Made by a program: the position numbers and the translations under genes. A stretch of DNA of 64,000 nt from Pseudomonadota bacterium (GTDB taxonomy: Bacteria; Pseudomonadota; Alphaproteobacteria; Caulobacterales; Aquidulcibacteraceae), in NCBI GenBank assembly GCA_020161405.1, contig JAIUOD010000004.1, positions 275,352 to 339,351 on the forward strand, in the 5' to 3' direction. The notes under the pieces were generated by a model. The model saw nothing but the letters and a program-made list of their open reading frames with translations. It was not told the DNA's origin and ran no database searches. Below, piece after piece: positions 17,510-25,507 of this stretch. Numbering within the stretch: the stretch's first letter is position 1; the number at the start of each line of letters is the position of its first letter.

Positions 17510-18689
17510 CTTGCAGTTCCTGTTCTTTGAAAAGATCAACATACTCTGGATGCCACCCCACGCGGAGCTGGTCGGCAAGACTATGATACGAACCCGCAGT
17601 AATCCACTTTTCAACAATATTACGTAAAGGAATTGATTCTTGAATAGCCCAAACAAACAATTTTAGTCCAAAATCAAGCTTTTGAGTATCATTTTTCGGA
17701 TTAGAAATTAGCAATTCGCCACTACATTTCCGCTTCCAAGAATCTTCAAGTTTATCGTCGTAATTACCAAGCTCATTTTCTAAAATAAGATTTTCCCGCG
17801 CCCATTTTGATCTTTGCGCATATGCTCTGTAGTAGTCATACACAGAGCTTTGGATGTTTGAATTTGGTAAATTGATTGCCCGCATCTGTCTGACGAAAAT
17901 TCGGTCTTCGTCACTTTGAGAATACTCTTTGATTGCTAGTGATTTTGGATCATCAAGAGGAAGCGAATCTTTATGCAACGACCGTCCAATTTCATTTGCC
18001 TTGGTAATGATGTGCTGTACGTGGATTGTGGAATGCTTTTCTTCAACTAGATGTTTGCCAACAACATTGAGCCACCAACCCTCGAGATATTCCGCAGCTA
18101 GTTCTGTATTTTTCGGAGCAACCAGAATTAGTTCAGATTCGATTTGACTAAAAACGTCTGTTAGATTCGGATGATTGTCAATAACAATAATATTCGAAAG
18201 GAAGATATCAGCATCTTCATCAGAAAGGTCTAGGAAGAGTTTTCGTGCCAATTCCGTCGTTTTGTCTTTCGAGGAATTTGCCGCATTACGAAGTAGCGTG
18301 CGTGCCTCTTTTCTTTGCTCTAAAGTCGCCTCCTCACGGAGCCTAGATATTGCGGAGTCTTTAGAAGCAAAGGACGTAGTAATTAAAAAGTAACGAGTCT
18401 TATCAGCTTGAAATATACCTTCTTTATATATACCTATCCAGATTAATAGAGTTTTCCAAACGTCTACGCTTTTATCATCTAGAGACTTAGGTTTTACATG
18501 GTGCTTAGCTTGAATGAGACACTGCGCGTAATCCATACTTTCAAATGAGATGTCATCGAATTTTTCTATTGAAATAGTTGCGCTGGGGAGCTTTTTAGCA
18601 AGTTCCAGACCTCGCAATAATGCAAGGCGACATTGAAATAAATATCCAACTAGTGAGGCACTAGCATTATATTTCCCATTGTCACTCAT
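17502..18689 (-). CDS. ABC-3C effector: predicted dsDNA nuclease with C-terminal ABC-3C domain
   Basis: This is the first gene of the ABC-3C operon. The N-terminal 90 residues resemble Cap4/DUF4297-type nucleases: a GYLFQCRLALL helix, then IEKFDDISFE and CLIQAKHH, giving the E/D...QxK pattern of PD-(D/E)XK enzymes. The middle is helical. The C-terminal third carries the conserved GWHPEYVDLF end of ABC-3C effector proteins. Length is 395 residues. The likely job is to cut DNA when released by the ATPase and middle component. The upstream gap (18690-18939) is AT-rich and must hold the operon promoter, but no clear -35/-10 pair was found. Confidence 0.8.
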   Translation of the reverse strand: MSDNGKYNASASLVGYLFQCRLALLRGLELAKKLPSATISIEKFDDISFESMDYAQCLIQAKHHVKPKSLDDKSVDVWKTLLIWIGIYKEGIFQADKTRYFLITTSFASKDSAISRLREEATLEQRKEARTLLRNAANSSKDKTTELARKLFLDLSDEDADIFLSNIIVIDNHPNLTDVFSQIESELILVAPKNTELAAEYLEGWWLNVVGKHLVEEKHSTIHVQHIITKANEIGRSLHKDSLPLDDPKSLAIKEYSQSDEDRIFVRQMRAINLPNSNIQSSVYDYYRAYAQRSKWARENLILENELGNYDDKLEDSWKRKCSGELLISNPKNDTQKLDFGLKLFVWAIQESIPLRNIVEKWITAGSYHSLADQLRVGWHPEYVDLFKEQELQDG

Positions 18690-18895
18690 TAAGAAACTCC
18701 AACCTAATATAATATAACATGCTAAATTAAAAATTCAATTGAATACAGTTTATAATACTTTTATACAGTGAAATAATTATTGATTTATCACGTGGTATAA
18801 ATTTTGGATAAATGAATCAAGAATCACATAGAGCAGAAATAATCGCGATTGTCGCAATGGTTACCAATATAATTAAAGATGAATGGAAAATTATA

Positions 18896-18921
18896 AACGG
18901 CTTGATTAAGCTCAAGCCGTT
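18896..18921 (-). terminator. Hairpin after the 18940-19314 gene
   Basis: AACGGCTTGA (18896-18905) and TCAAGCCGTT (18912-18921) form a perfect 10-bp stem with a 6-nt loop, 19 bp beyond the stop. The following minus-strand sequence is only moderately T-rich. A comparable hairpin follows the orthologue in ICE-2 (61378-61401), so the feature is conserved in kind. Confidence 0.6.
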
Positions 18922-18939
18922 TTGATTTTGGCAAATTAA

Positions 18940-19314
18940 TCACCACCAAGCGTAATAGGCCACTTGCCTACCTTGGGCGAGCACTTCCCGTGCTTTGCGA
19001 ATGAATTCGAGATCATCTTCAAGCTCTTCGCCAGTGGTTTCACCGAAGAAGAAGCCCTCAGTTTCGGGGAGGCATTTTACGATTAGGTCGTGTTCGAGAT
19101 TGTCGATGTCATCTTCGGTTAGAAGGAGGGTTGCGACATTAAAATCTTCGTTTTCACCGCCTTTGTTAGTGTAAAGATTGTCCATCCAGCCGTGAAGATT
19201 TGGGTGTTTGCGCCAATAGTGAAGGTCATTATACTTTTCTTCGTCTAAATCGAAATCAGTTGCTGGACGATTATCGTCTTTTACGATTGATACAGCATAC
19301 ATATCTAGTCCCAT
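18940..19314 (-). CDS. Conserved small acidic protein of mobile elements (ICE-1)
   Basis: The protein starts MGLDMYAVSIVKDD at ATG 19314, preceded by GGAGAC 8 nt upstream; a longer upstream extension runs through the leader and is not used. The 124 residues contain the recognisable HYWRKHPNLHGWM block and end QVAYYAWW. Similar proteins occur on many plasmids and phages without a known function, in my recollection sometimes mislabelled as kinases. It is strongly acidic, like DNA-mimic proteins. The orthologue at 61415-61789 has the same order and leader. An anti-defence role is speculation. Confidence 0.75.
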   Translation of the reverse strand: MGLDMYAVSIVKDDNRPATDFDLDEEKYNDLHYWRKHPNLHGWMDNLYTNKGGENEDFNVATLLLTEDDIDNLEHDLIVKCLPETEGFFFGETTGEELEDDLEFIRKAREVLAQGRQVAYYAWW

Positions 19315-19378
19315 TTTAAGTCTCCTTATCTTCAGTCCGCATGATTGCGCGACTGATGAAGACAAAGGGCAGCGGCAA

Positions 19379-19436
19379 CTCACGCCTTCAACGCACGAGC
19401 TTGCGAGCAGCGTTTATGCTTGAAGGCATTAGTGAG
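19379..19436 (-). promoter_or_regulatory. Conserved hairpin leader (ICE-1 copy)
   Basis: Segments CTCAC-G-CCTTCAA (19379-19391) and TTGAAGG...GTGAG (19420-19436) form a long imperfect stem upstream of the 18940 gene. A smaller helix nearer the gene pairs CAGTC with GACTG. The ICE-2 copy (61854-61912) keeps the outer stem unchanged, while its inner loop differs but still folds. The single change in the small helix fits an RNA on the minus strand better than the + strand. Confidence 0.5.
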
Positions 19437-19468
19437 GGGATGATGCGAATGTCGCTATATTCAGTTAG

Positions 19469-19708
19469 CTAATTCGGAGGCTGGGATTGGAGATGTTTAG
19501 GACGAATATTTGCTATACGTCGAAAACTTTCGCCATTCATTACTGATTGATATGACGAATATCCAACATTCAAATTGGCGCTTTCACCTATCAGGGTGAT
19601 AAACTCGCTGCCTTTCAGAACGGTGACGAGACTAAATTGTTTTGAGCCCTCATTGAAGGCAGAGCACTCTAATTGATTGAATAACTCAGAAGGCGAACAA
19701 GTTCCCAT
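19469..19708 (-). CDS. Possible small protein, decayed in ICE-2
   Basis: An open frame of 79 codons starts MGTCSPSELFNQ and ends KHLQSQPPN. The C-terminal 45 residues are recognisably conserved in ICE-2 (SSYKSAMNGDSF, LPKYLQSQPPN), but that copy has stops near the N-terminus and lacks the stop at the end. There is no clear Shine-Dalgarno and no recognised domain. It could be a real but dispensable gene or a shared non-coding leader. Confidence 0.35.
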   Translation of the reverse strand: MGTCSPSELFNQLECSAFNEGSKQFSLVTVLKGSEFITLIGESANLNVGYSSYQSVMNGESFRRIANIRPKHLQSQPPN

Positions 19709-19912
19709 GATTGCTATCCGTCCGGATTTAAGTCGCAAAGGCTTGGAGGCCAGACTGGCAGGCATTCTGGCTTTCGAGCGAGTAAATGCTCGCCGCAATG
19801 GCAAAGTTGCAGCGATGCTTGGTTTATTGGTTGATTTGTGCCGTAAAGGCGGGAAACCATCTCGGCAGGCGGACTGGTTTTGAGAGAGGATGAAACGCCC
19901 CAGTTCTGTTGC

Positions 19913-21235
19913 TTAATCTTCATCCTCATAATGACCACCAAAGTAGTCACTAGGGTTCTCAGGTTGGAAACCGAGCTTTTGCGATCTGCGGACGTTAATT
20001 GCGGTTGCATCAAGGGTATTCTTGATGTGCGCCGCATAAAACTTCTCAATCATTTCAACTGACGTGCGACAGTTTTTTGCGATTTGATAAATATCGGCAC
20101 CTTCCATAAGACGAAGGCATATATAGGTGTGACGCAAACTATAGGCGGTGCGTGCCTGTCCGTCACGATCCAACTTTAAACCTGCAAGCCCAAGAACTTC
20201 ATTGAACATTTTCAGATTATTAGTCGGAAACAAGACATCAGTGGATTTCGGCAAAGTTGGCGCTGGAGGCTCCTCGCCTTTTCGCAATCTTATATGCTTC
20301 CTAGGCTTTGGACGCGACTTCAATCGCTCAAACACTGGAACTGCACCTGGCATTGATTTGCAATAACCAACACCGCGCTTACCACGCACTTCGATCTCCA
20401 ATATGCGCTCGCCAGTTTCAACATTCTTCACGATGCTCACATCACGAAATTGAATGTTATTGACCTCATCAGGTCGAAGGCCAGTGTTGCCCATGAAAAG
20501 AATAAAATCGTGAAGCTGTTCCGCATTCCACTTATAACGCCCTTCTTTGGTCTTCGCATATTCACGCGAAGTTTTATAAAGGTGCTTATACTCGGCTGGA
20601 CTGAACCAAGGGCGATGCACTATCTTACCTTGAGTTTTATAGGGCGGCGATAAATCAGGTAAATGAGCAAGCCAACCATGGCGCACAGCAGTTTTTAAAA
20701 CTTGCCGAAGTGCAACTATTTCATCATGAATGGTTGAGCGCGATGGCGGCTTTGGTTTGTCCTTTACATCATCCTTGGCGTCACTTGGACTATTTACTCC
20801 ACTAACGGCCTTAGGCTGCCTACCCGCCTGCCCTGCACGCATCACACGATAATCTTGCACCTTGCCAGAAGTAACTTCTGAAATGCCAAGCTTGCCAAAG
20901 AATGGGATAAGATGAAGCCTAAGGCGTATTTCATAGCCTTCCACCCATTTCTCACTACGCTGCCCTTCAGTGATGGCTTCATATTCAAGCAAGAACTGTT
21001 TAGCCACCTTTTCGAAAGTTATTTCGCGGGGCTTAAGGATACCAGCGTGGGATTGACCACGTAAACCCATATACCAATCTTCCGCAAAAGACTTTGCCCG
21101 CGCTAAACTATCTTCCTTTGTGCTCACCTTGAAGCGCTGACCGCCCACGTAAGTGTCCGCTTGCCAATATTGGCTTCTTGCGCGTTTAAAAAGCTGAACC
21201 TTTCCAGCCAAAATTGAATGTCTAACTGCCTCCAC
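19913..21235 (-). CDS. int: Tyrosine integrase (ICE-1)
   Basis: This site-specific recombinase integrates and excises ICE-1 at the tRNA-fMet 3' end. The 440 residues have an N-terminal arm-binding region, a core-binding SAM-like domain (about 70-190) and a catalytic domain. That domain shows GNTGLRPDEV (first Arg), YSLRHTYICLRL (His-Arg region) and the nucleophile in EKFYAAHI. It lies 115 bp from the attachment repeat, with direct-repeat arm sites between. The integrase at 62433-63707 is clearly homologous but differs by an insertion and many substitutions. Confidence 0.93.
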   Translation of the reverse strand: MEAVRHSILAGKVQLFKRARSQYWQADTYVGGQRFKVSTKEDSLARAKSFAEDWYMGLRGQSHAGILKPREITFEKVAKQFLLEYEAITEGQRSEKWVEGYEIRLRLHLIPFFGKLGISEVTSGKVQDYRVMRAGQAGRQPKAVSGVNSPSDAKDDVKDKPKPPSRSTIHDEIVALRQVLKTAVRHGWLAHLPDLSPPYKTQGKIVHRPWFSPAEYKHLYKTSREYAKTKEGRYKWNAEQLHDFILFMGNTGLRPDEVNNIQFRDVSIVKNVETGERILEIEVRGKRGVGYCKSMPGAVPVFERLKSRPKPRKHIRLRKGEEPPAPTLPKSTDVLFPTNNLKMFNEVLGLAGLKLDRDGQARTAYSLRHTYICLRLMEGADIYQIAKNCRTSVEMIEKFYAAHIKNTLDATAINVRRSQKLGFQPENPSDYFGGHYEDED

Positions 21236-21250
21236 AACCCACCTCCCACT

Positions 21251-21280
21251 GTGTGCCTTAAAGTGCGCCCAAAGTGTGCC
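21251..21280. promoter_or_regulatory. Integrase arm-type repeats at the ICE-1 right end
   Basis: Three direct repeats GTGTGCC, GTGCGCC, GTGTGCC start at 21251, 21263 and 21274, spaced 11-12 bp, between the integrase start and the att repeat. The same (A/G)TGYGCY words occur near both ends of ICE-2, so they are probable integrase or excisionase binding sites. Confidence 0.55.
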
Positions 21281-21293
21281 TATGAATTATGGC

Positions 21294-21323
21294 TAAAAAA
21301 AGGCGCTACCTTGTGATAGCGCC
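21294..21323 (-). terminator. Terminator beside the ICE-1 att site
   Basis: On the minus strand GGCGCTA (21317-21323) pairs with TAGCGCC (21302-21308) and is followed by a run of T (21294-21301). It would stop transcription coming from the tRNA half-site toward the integrase. Confidence 0.75.
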
Positions 21324-21350
21324 GTCGATATTCGTTGTAATATATAGAGT

Positions 21351-21402
21351 TTTGGGTGCGGGGGCAGGATTTGAACCTGCGGCCTTCAGGTTATGAGCCT
21401 GA
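21351..21402 (-). repeat. Attachment-site direct repeat (tRNA-fMet 3' half), junction of ICE-1 and ICE-2
   Basis: These 52 bp are identical to 63874-63925 and cover the tRNA from the anticodon loop to the 3' end. The 5' half of the tRNA is absent, so no tRNA is made here. This is the hybrid att site left by tandem integration. Confidence 0.92.
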
Positions 21403-21457
21403 ATTATATTGGCATAATATGTTGTTTTTATATGCTTTTTAACTTATTTTCTTCCTT

Positions 21458-21518
21458 ATGTGCTAAATTATGCGCTAGACAATACAAATACAATCTCCAT
21501 TTTGGTGTAAAGTGTGCT
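21458..21518. promoter_or_regulatory. Integrase arm-type repeats at the ICE-2 left end
   Basis: ATGTGCT (21458), ATGCGCT (21470) and GTGTGCT (21512) repeat the word found at the right ends of both elements, with the first two 12 bp apart. The stretch 21403-21777 otherwise shows no convincing gene. Confidence 0.45.
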
Positions 21519-21777
21519 AAATTCCCCAATTGCATTCTGCGGAAAACCTATAAAACTAAAGCTGAGGCTGAGGCGCGAACCGATATTTCAATTACATTGA
21601 AATAGCCGACAATCCAAAATGAAAGCACTCAAAAAATGGAGTGCTTTCGCTAATTGATTTGGAAATTCTGCATTTAAGCAAAATAAACAATATCTAGTAA
21701 ACTAGAGGCATACCAGCTTGCACTATATCTCGATGCTGCCATATTCCGCCGCATGTGTGAAGGGCGTGAACAAACGC

Positions 21778-22923
21778 CTAATCACCGTCGCGATCGAGGT
21801 CTTGATTTGGGTTGATTGAAGTTTGGATAGGAAGCCAATAACGTGTGGATTTTAAGGCGCCCGTTTGAATTAGCGCGCCTTTTTCAACAAGGTCGCTCAA
21901 ATCACGAGTTGCGGTTGCACGTGCAGCGCCTGTGATTGTGATATAATTGGCGGCACTTAATCCACCCTTAAAACCATCAGGACCTTCGCGGAATAGTCGG
22001 GCAAGCGCGCGATCTTGACGCTCATTTAACTGGCCGCGCAACCGATCATAGAGTTTAGTTTTCTCTATCAGAAAATCGATTGCGATTTGGCTCTGTCTTT
22101 GCGCCTCTATCACTGCCCGACAAAAATATTCCAGCCACCCCGTGATTATTAAATCTTTGTTGTTTTGCTCAAGTGCATCATAATAAGCATTGCGCTTGCG
22201 CTGAATTGTTTGTGACAATGCCAATAAAGTTGGTTGCCCCATGCCTTGGGCGAGCACCTTTTCAGCAAGCGCGCGGGCAATCCGTCCATTACCGTCTTCA
22301 AACGGATGTATAGAAACAAAATATAAATGGGCGATACCCGCGCGGGTAAGCGGCGGCAACGGATTTATCCCATTGGGCGCAGTATCAGAAAACCACTTGA
22401 TGAATGCCGTCATTTCGTCGTGCATTTTGCTTGCTGGCGGGGCTTCAAAATGCACCGTCGGTTTATAAATAATACCGGACACAACTTGCATCGGGTCGCC
22501 TTGGCTGCGGTAAGTGCCAATCTCCCGCAAATCGTTACGCCCATTTGTTACCATGCGATGCCAGTTAAACAAGGTTTTGTCATCAAGCGGACTTGCGAAG
22601 TTACGATACAAATCAATCATCAATTCAGAGATACCGCGCTCAGCTGGCGGAACACGATTTTGTTCGGATGATAAACCAAACTGACCCAAGATTGAGGATT
22701 GCACACTATCGCGATTGAGAATTTCGCCCTCTATTTCAGAAGTTTTGAGCGCCTCGCCTGTCAACATATCAACCAATGCCAATTGGCGCGTTTCATTATC
22801 AAGGTGTTTTGCTGACCCGATTTGGATACCTGTATTTTGTAAGAATTGCGCTTCAAAAACTACCAATGCGTCTGCATTCCAGTGAAAATTCGGCCAATCT
22901 TTATGCTGCCAGTTCCAAACCAT
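21778..22923 (-). CDS. Fic-domain protein, predicted self-inhibited AMPylase
   Basis: Fic enzymes transfer AMP or other nucleotide moieties to proteins. The catalytic loop HPFEDGNGR is at residues 206-214 and complete. An N-terminal segment TSEIEG (61-66) fits the inhibitory (S/T)xxxE(G/N) helix, so the protein is probably a class II, self-restrained Fic and needs no separate antitoxin. The C-terminal 80 residues look like a winged helix (ITITGAARATATRDLSDLV), suggesting DNA binding or autoregulation. Length is 381 residues. It is the first gene inside ICE-2. A stability or addiction role is plausible but unshown. Confidence 0.9.
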   Translation of the reverse strand: MVWNWQHKDWPNFHWNADALVVFEAQFLQNTGIQIGSAKHLDNETRQLALVDMLTGEALKTSEIEGEILNRDSVQSSILGQFGLSSEQNRVPPAERGISELMIDLYRNFASPLDDKTLFNWHRMVTNGRNDLREIGTYRSQGDPMQVVSGIIYKPTVHFEAPPASKMHDEMTAFIKWFSDTAPNGINPLPPLTRAGIAHLYFVSIHPFEDGNGRIARALAEKVLAQGMGQPTLLALSQTIQRKRNAYYDALEQNNKDLIITGWLEYFCRAVIEAQRQSQIAIDFLIEKTKLYDRLRGQLNERQDRALARLFREGPDGFKGGLSAANYITITGAARATATRDLSDLVEKGALIQTGALKSTRYWLPIQTSINPNQDLDRDGD

Positions 22924-23264
22924 GAGTTATAACCCCTCTCTTTATAAATCAAATAATTGCATATTGTGAGGCATAAAGCAAGATTTTATTACTCACGCGC
23001 GAAATGGGAAACAAAAAAGCAACGTCCTTTAAATTTACATTAGTGAAATTATAGGCGAGTGCAAAATGAAAATAACTATCTACTTTGAATCTGTTGCGAA
23101 ACTAGACATGCAAATATGCAGATTATTCAAAAAGGATAAAATTGCGCCGAAAATCTTTATGTCAAATTATAAAACTAATCTTAAATACGCTTGTGAAATT
23201 TAACTCGCACCGCTTAATTTGATATTGTGCTAACGGTTAATTGATCCCTTAGCCACACCCTTAT

Positions 23265-23299
23265 CACTATATTAATTTGCCTTACTCTGTGGTATAGTG
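23265..23299 (+). promoter_or_regulatory. Inverted repeat upstream of the XRE regulator
   Basis: CACTATA (23265-23271) and TATAGTG (23293-23299) are inverted around a TATAGT that could serve as a -10 box. An autoregulatory operator is likely. The gap 22924-23333 otherwise holds only a doubtful 45-codon frame (23066-23203). Confidence 0.4.
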
Positions 23300-23333
23300 A
23301 ACAGACTCGATTTTAAGAAATTGTGTTAATCCC

Positions 23334-23708
23334 ATGCCAGATATTATTGAACATTCGCCGATTGTAAAAGTCTTTGCCAATAACTTGCGCGCTTACCGCA
23401 AGTCAAAAAATATGTCGCAATCTGATCTTGCCCGCGCCGCTGGGATTGGTAAGGCTTATATTTCTGATATTGAAAGAGAATTGCGAAACCCAACTATTGA
23501 TAGTGTGGAAAGGCTCGCAAGGGCTCTTAGGGTCGACGCTTGGCAGTTACTTTTTTCCGCCAAAAGTAAAGAAACTAATCGTCCACTTTATAATGACAAG
23601 AACCTTCTTCAAGATATCCATTCAAAATTGTTTGATAGCGACACACTGAGCTATGGGCAATTCATTAGTGATATTGGCGATTACTTAAATAAAAACTCGA
23701 GCAAGTAA
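23334..23708 (+). CDS. XRE-family helix-turn-helix regulator
   Basis: The 124-residue protein has an N-terminal HTH_3 domain (about residues 10-65), including KNMSQSDLARAAGIGKAYIS and IERELRNPTIDSVERLARAL. The C-terminal half is short and of unknown function, possibly for dimerisation. It lies directly upstream of the trb operon in the same orientation. Repeats before trbB (23782-23825) may be its targets, so it is a good candidate for the ICE transfer repressor. The ATG has no clear Shine-Dalgarno. The role is inferred from position. Confidence 0.82.
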   Translation: MPDIIEHSPIVKVFANNLRAYRKSKNMSQSDLARAAGIGKAYISDIERELRNPTIDSVERLARALRVDAWQLLFSAKSKETNRPLYNDKNLLQDIHSKLFDSDTLSYGQFISDIGDYLNKNSSK

Positions 23709-23781
23709 CAGGTTTTCTGTTTTCCCAATACCCTGAAGTTAAAGGCTTTTAGTCCGAACACACCCCCGCACCCCAATTATT

Positions 23782-23825
23782 CGTCTATAATATATCAAAT
23801 TGGCACGATAGTTGCACGATAGACG
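23782..23825 (+). promoter_or_regulatory. Repeat-rich region upstream of trbB
   Basis: Direct repeats GCACGATAG (23803-23811 and 23814-23822) are flanked by inverted CGTCTAT (23782-23788) and ATAGACG (23819-23825). A TTGGCA followed 17-19 bp later by GATATA-like sequence may be the trb promoter, so the repeats could be the operator of the XRE regulator. Confidence 0.4.
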
Positions 23826-23894
23826 ATATAACGGCGGATTTGTTCCATTGTTGGATACATTTAAGTCTTGCCGTGCCTTTGTGCGGAGTGGGTC

Positions 23895-24860
23895 ATGGTT
23901 GCTAATACTGTGTCATTGCAAGAACTTCAGACGGCTCGCCTTCGAGAGAAATTGTCGCGCGAATTAGGCACAGCTATTTGCGGCTTTCTTAATGAACCCC
24001 ACGTCATTGAAATCATGCTTAACCCAGATGGCACATTATGGGTTGAACGGCTTGGCGAAGGCATTGAGTTGGTGGAACAGCATTTCTCTGCTACCCGTGC
24101 TGAAGGCCTTATTGGGACAGTTGCTGCACATTATCGCACTACTGTCACCCGCGAAAACCCAATTATTGAATGTGAATTACCAATTGACGGAAGCCGCTTT
24201 GAGGCGATGATACCACCGATTGTTTCTGCGCCATGTTTCACTATTCGCCGCAAAGCTTCGCGCATTTTCGCATTGGCTGATTATGTTGAAGCCAAGATTA
24301 TGACAGAAGCACAAGCTGAGGTCATTAAGCAAGCAGTTGTCGATAAAAAGAACATTCTTGTTGTTGGCGGCACGGGTACAGGTAAAACTACACTTACTAA
24401 TGCAATTATTGATTATATGGCTGAAACCGTTCCCGAAGACCGTTTGGTCATAATCGAAGATACAGCCGAAATCCAATGCCGATCGCCCAATAAAGTTATT
24501 CTGCGCGCAGATTCTAACGTCGATATGCTGCGGCTCTTGAAAGCAACTATGCGCCTAAGGCCAGACAGAATACTTGTCGGTGAAGTTCGCGGTGGTGAAG
24601 CACTTTCACTATTGAAAGCATGGAACACTGGTCACGCGGGCGGCGTTGCGACCGTTCATGCCAATGATGCCAAATCTGGCCTAACTCGCATAGAAGCGCT
24701 GGTTGCCGAAACTTCTTCCACGCCAATGCCAAGCGTAATCGCAGAGGCCATTAATATCATAGTTTTTATCGCCAAAACCAAAGACGGGCGGCGAGTAAAA
24801 GAAATCCTTCGCGTTAAAGGGTTCACCACGAAGGGATACGACCTCGAACTCATAGAATAG
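23895..24860 (+). CDS. trbB: TrbB/VirB11 secretion ATPase
   Basis: This is the cytoplasmic hexameric ATPase of the P-type type IV secretion system, powering pilus assembly and DNA export. The 321 residues contain Walker A GGTGTGKTT (about 155-163), an Asp box and Walker B (LVIIEDTAE) and the His box GHAGGVATVHAN. I start at ATG 23895, preceded by GGAG; the upstream in-frame start has no good ribosome site. It heads the operon trbBCDEJLFGHI, in IncP/Ti order. Confidence 0.93.
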   Translation: MVANTVSLQELQTARLREKLSRELGTAICGFLNEPHVIEIMLNPDGTLWVERLGEGIELVEQHFSATRAEGLIGTVAAHYRTTVTRENPIIECELPIDGSRFEAMIPPIVSAPCFTIRRKASRIFALADYVEAKIMTEAQAEVIKQAVVDKKNILVVGGTGTGKTTLTNAIIDYMAETVPEDRLVIIEDTAEIQCRSPNKVILRADSNVDMLRLLKATMRLRPDRILVGEVRGGEALSLLKAWNTGHAGGVATVHANDAKSGLTRIEALVAETSSTPMPSVIAEAINIIVFIAKTKDGRRVKEILRVKGFTTKGYDLELIE

Positions 24861-24869
24861 GAGAAACCA

Positions 24870-25205
24870 ATGAAAAATATAGTAAAACCAGTTAAAGGCA
24901 ACGCTTGGATAAGCAAGCCACGCATTTTACAATTTGCTTTCAATTTAATGATTGCGTTTATCGCAAGCATATTCATCGCCAGCACCGCAAACGCGCTGCC
25001 GTGGGAATCTCCACTACAACAAGTTCGACAATCTATTTCTGGTCCAGTTGCAACTGGTATATCCGTAATCGCGATCGTGGCGGCAGGCGCGACCTTAATC
25101 TGGGGCGGAGAAATCTCCGGCTTTGCCAGAACTATGGTTTTCATAGTGCTTGTGGTTGCGGTAATTGTTGGTGCCAATAGCATCATTGGCATTTTTGCAG
25201 GCTAA
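24870..25205 (+). CDS. trbC: TrbC/VirB2 pilin precursor
   Basis: This is the major conjugative pilin. The 111 residues have a long N-terminal signal region ending near ANALPWE, then two hydrophobic helices (about 50-75 and 82-108) separated by a short GGEISG loop, as in VirB2/TrbC. GGAG lies 5 nt before the ATG, and trbB ends 9 nt upstream. IncP TrbC is cyclised; whether this one is cannot be seen. Confidence 0.88.
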   Translation: MKNIVKPVKGNAWISKPRILQFAFNLMIAFIASIFIASTANALPWESPLQQVRQSISGPVATGISVIAIVAAGATLIWGGEISGFARTMVFIVLVVAVIVGANSIIGIFAG

Positions 25206-25213
25206 GCGGCAAT

Positions 25214-25498
25214 ATGTCCTTACGCAAAACCCCATTATCACGCGCCTTAGGCCGCCCTAACCTGATTGCAGGTGGCGAGCGCAAGCTAGTCTTGCTGGCG
25301 GCTTTAATCTGCTTCGCACTTATTTTCTCAGCTCTTAATTGGTTCACAACAATTGCGGCAATCATAATTTGGTTTGGGTCGATTGCAGCTTTGCGGCAAA
25401 TGGCAAAAGCCGACCCTCAAATGAGCGAGATCTATTTGCGAAGTATCAAATACCAAAATTATTATTCGGCGAAACCAAAGCCATTCTACAAGAAATGA
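25214..25498 (+). CDS. trbD: TrbD/VirB3 inner-membrane protein
   Basis: This short channel component works with TrbE. The 94 residues start MSLRKTPLSRALGRPNL, with a conserved RPNL(I/M)AGGERKL segment, then two adjacent membrane helices (about 30-65). The C-terminus ends YYSAKPKPFYKK. It follows trbC by 8 bp and precedes trbE by 9 bp. Confidence 0.87.
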   Translation: MSLRKTPLSRALGRPNLIAGGERKLVLLAALICFALIFSALNWFTTIAAIIIWFGSIAALRQMAKADPQMSEIYLRSIKYQNYYSAKPKPFYKK

Positions 25499-25507
25499 GC
25501 AAAACCA

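Larger units (their letters stand above)
1..21402. mobile_element. ICE-1: integrative conjugative element, left part missing
   Basis: The segment holds a partial coupling protein gene, relaxase, oriT, TraJ/K/L, defence cargo and a tyrosine integrase. It ends at a 52-bp copy of the tRNA-fMet 3' half (21351-21402). Gene order matches the right half of ICE-2, but the proteins clearly differ, so this is not a recent duplication. Its mating-pair genes must lie left of the window. The right boundary is well supported; the left end is not visible. Confidence 0.85.

Noticed and set aside
19677..19883. 68-codon + strand frame before the ICE-1 integrase
   Set aside because: Not kept in ICE-2, no ribosome site, overlaps the better-supported minus-strand frame.
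21393..21605. 70-codon + strand frame starting inside the att repeat
   Set aside because: It begins in tRNA-derived sequence, has no ribosome site and no recognisable protein features.
23066..23203. 45-codon + strand frame between fic and the XRE gene
   Set aside because: Weak ribosome site, no homologue in the window, composition close to random AT-rich sequence.
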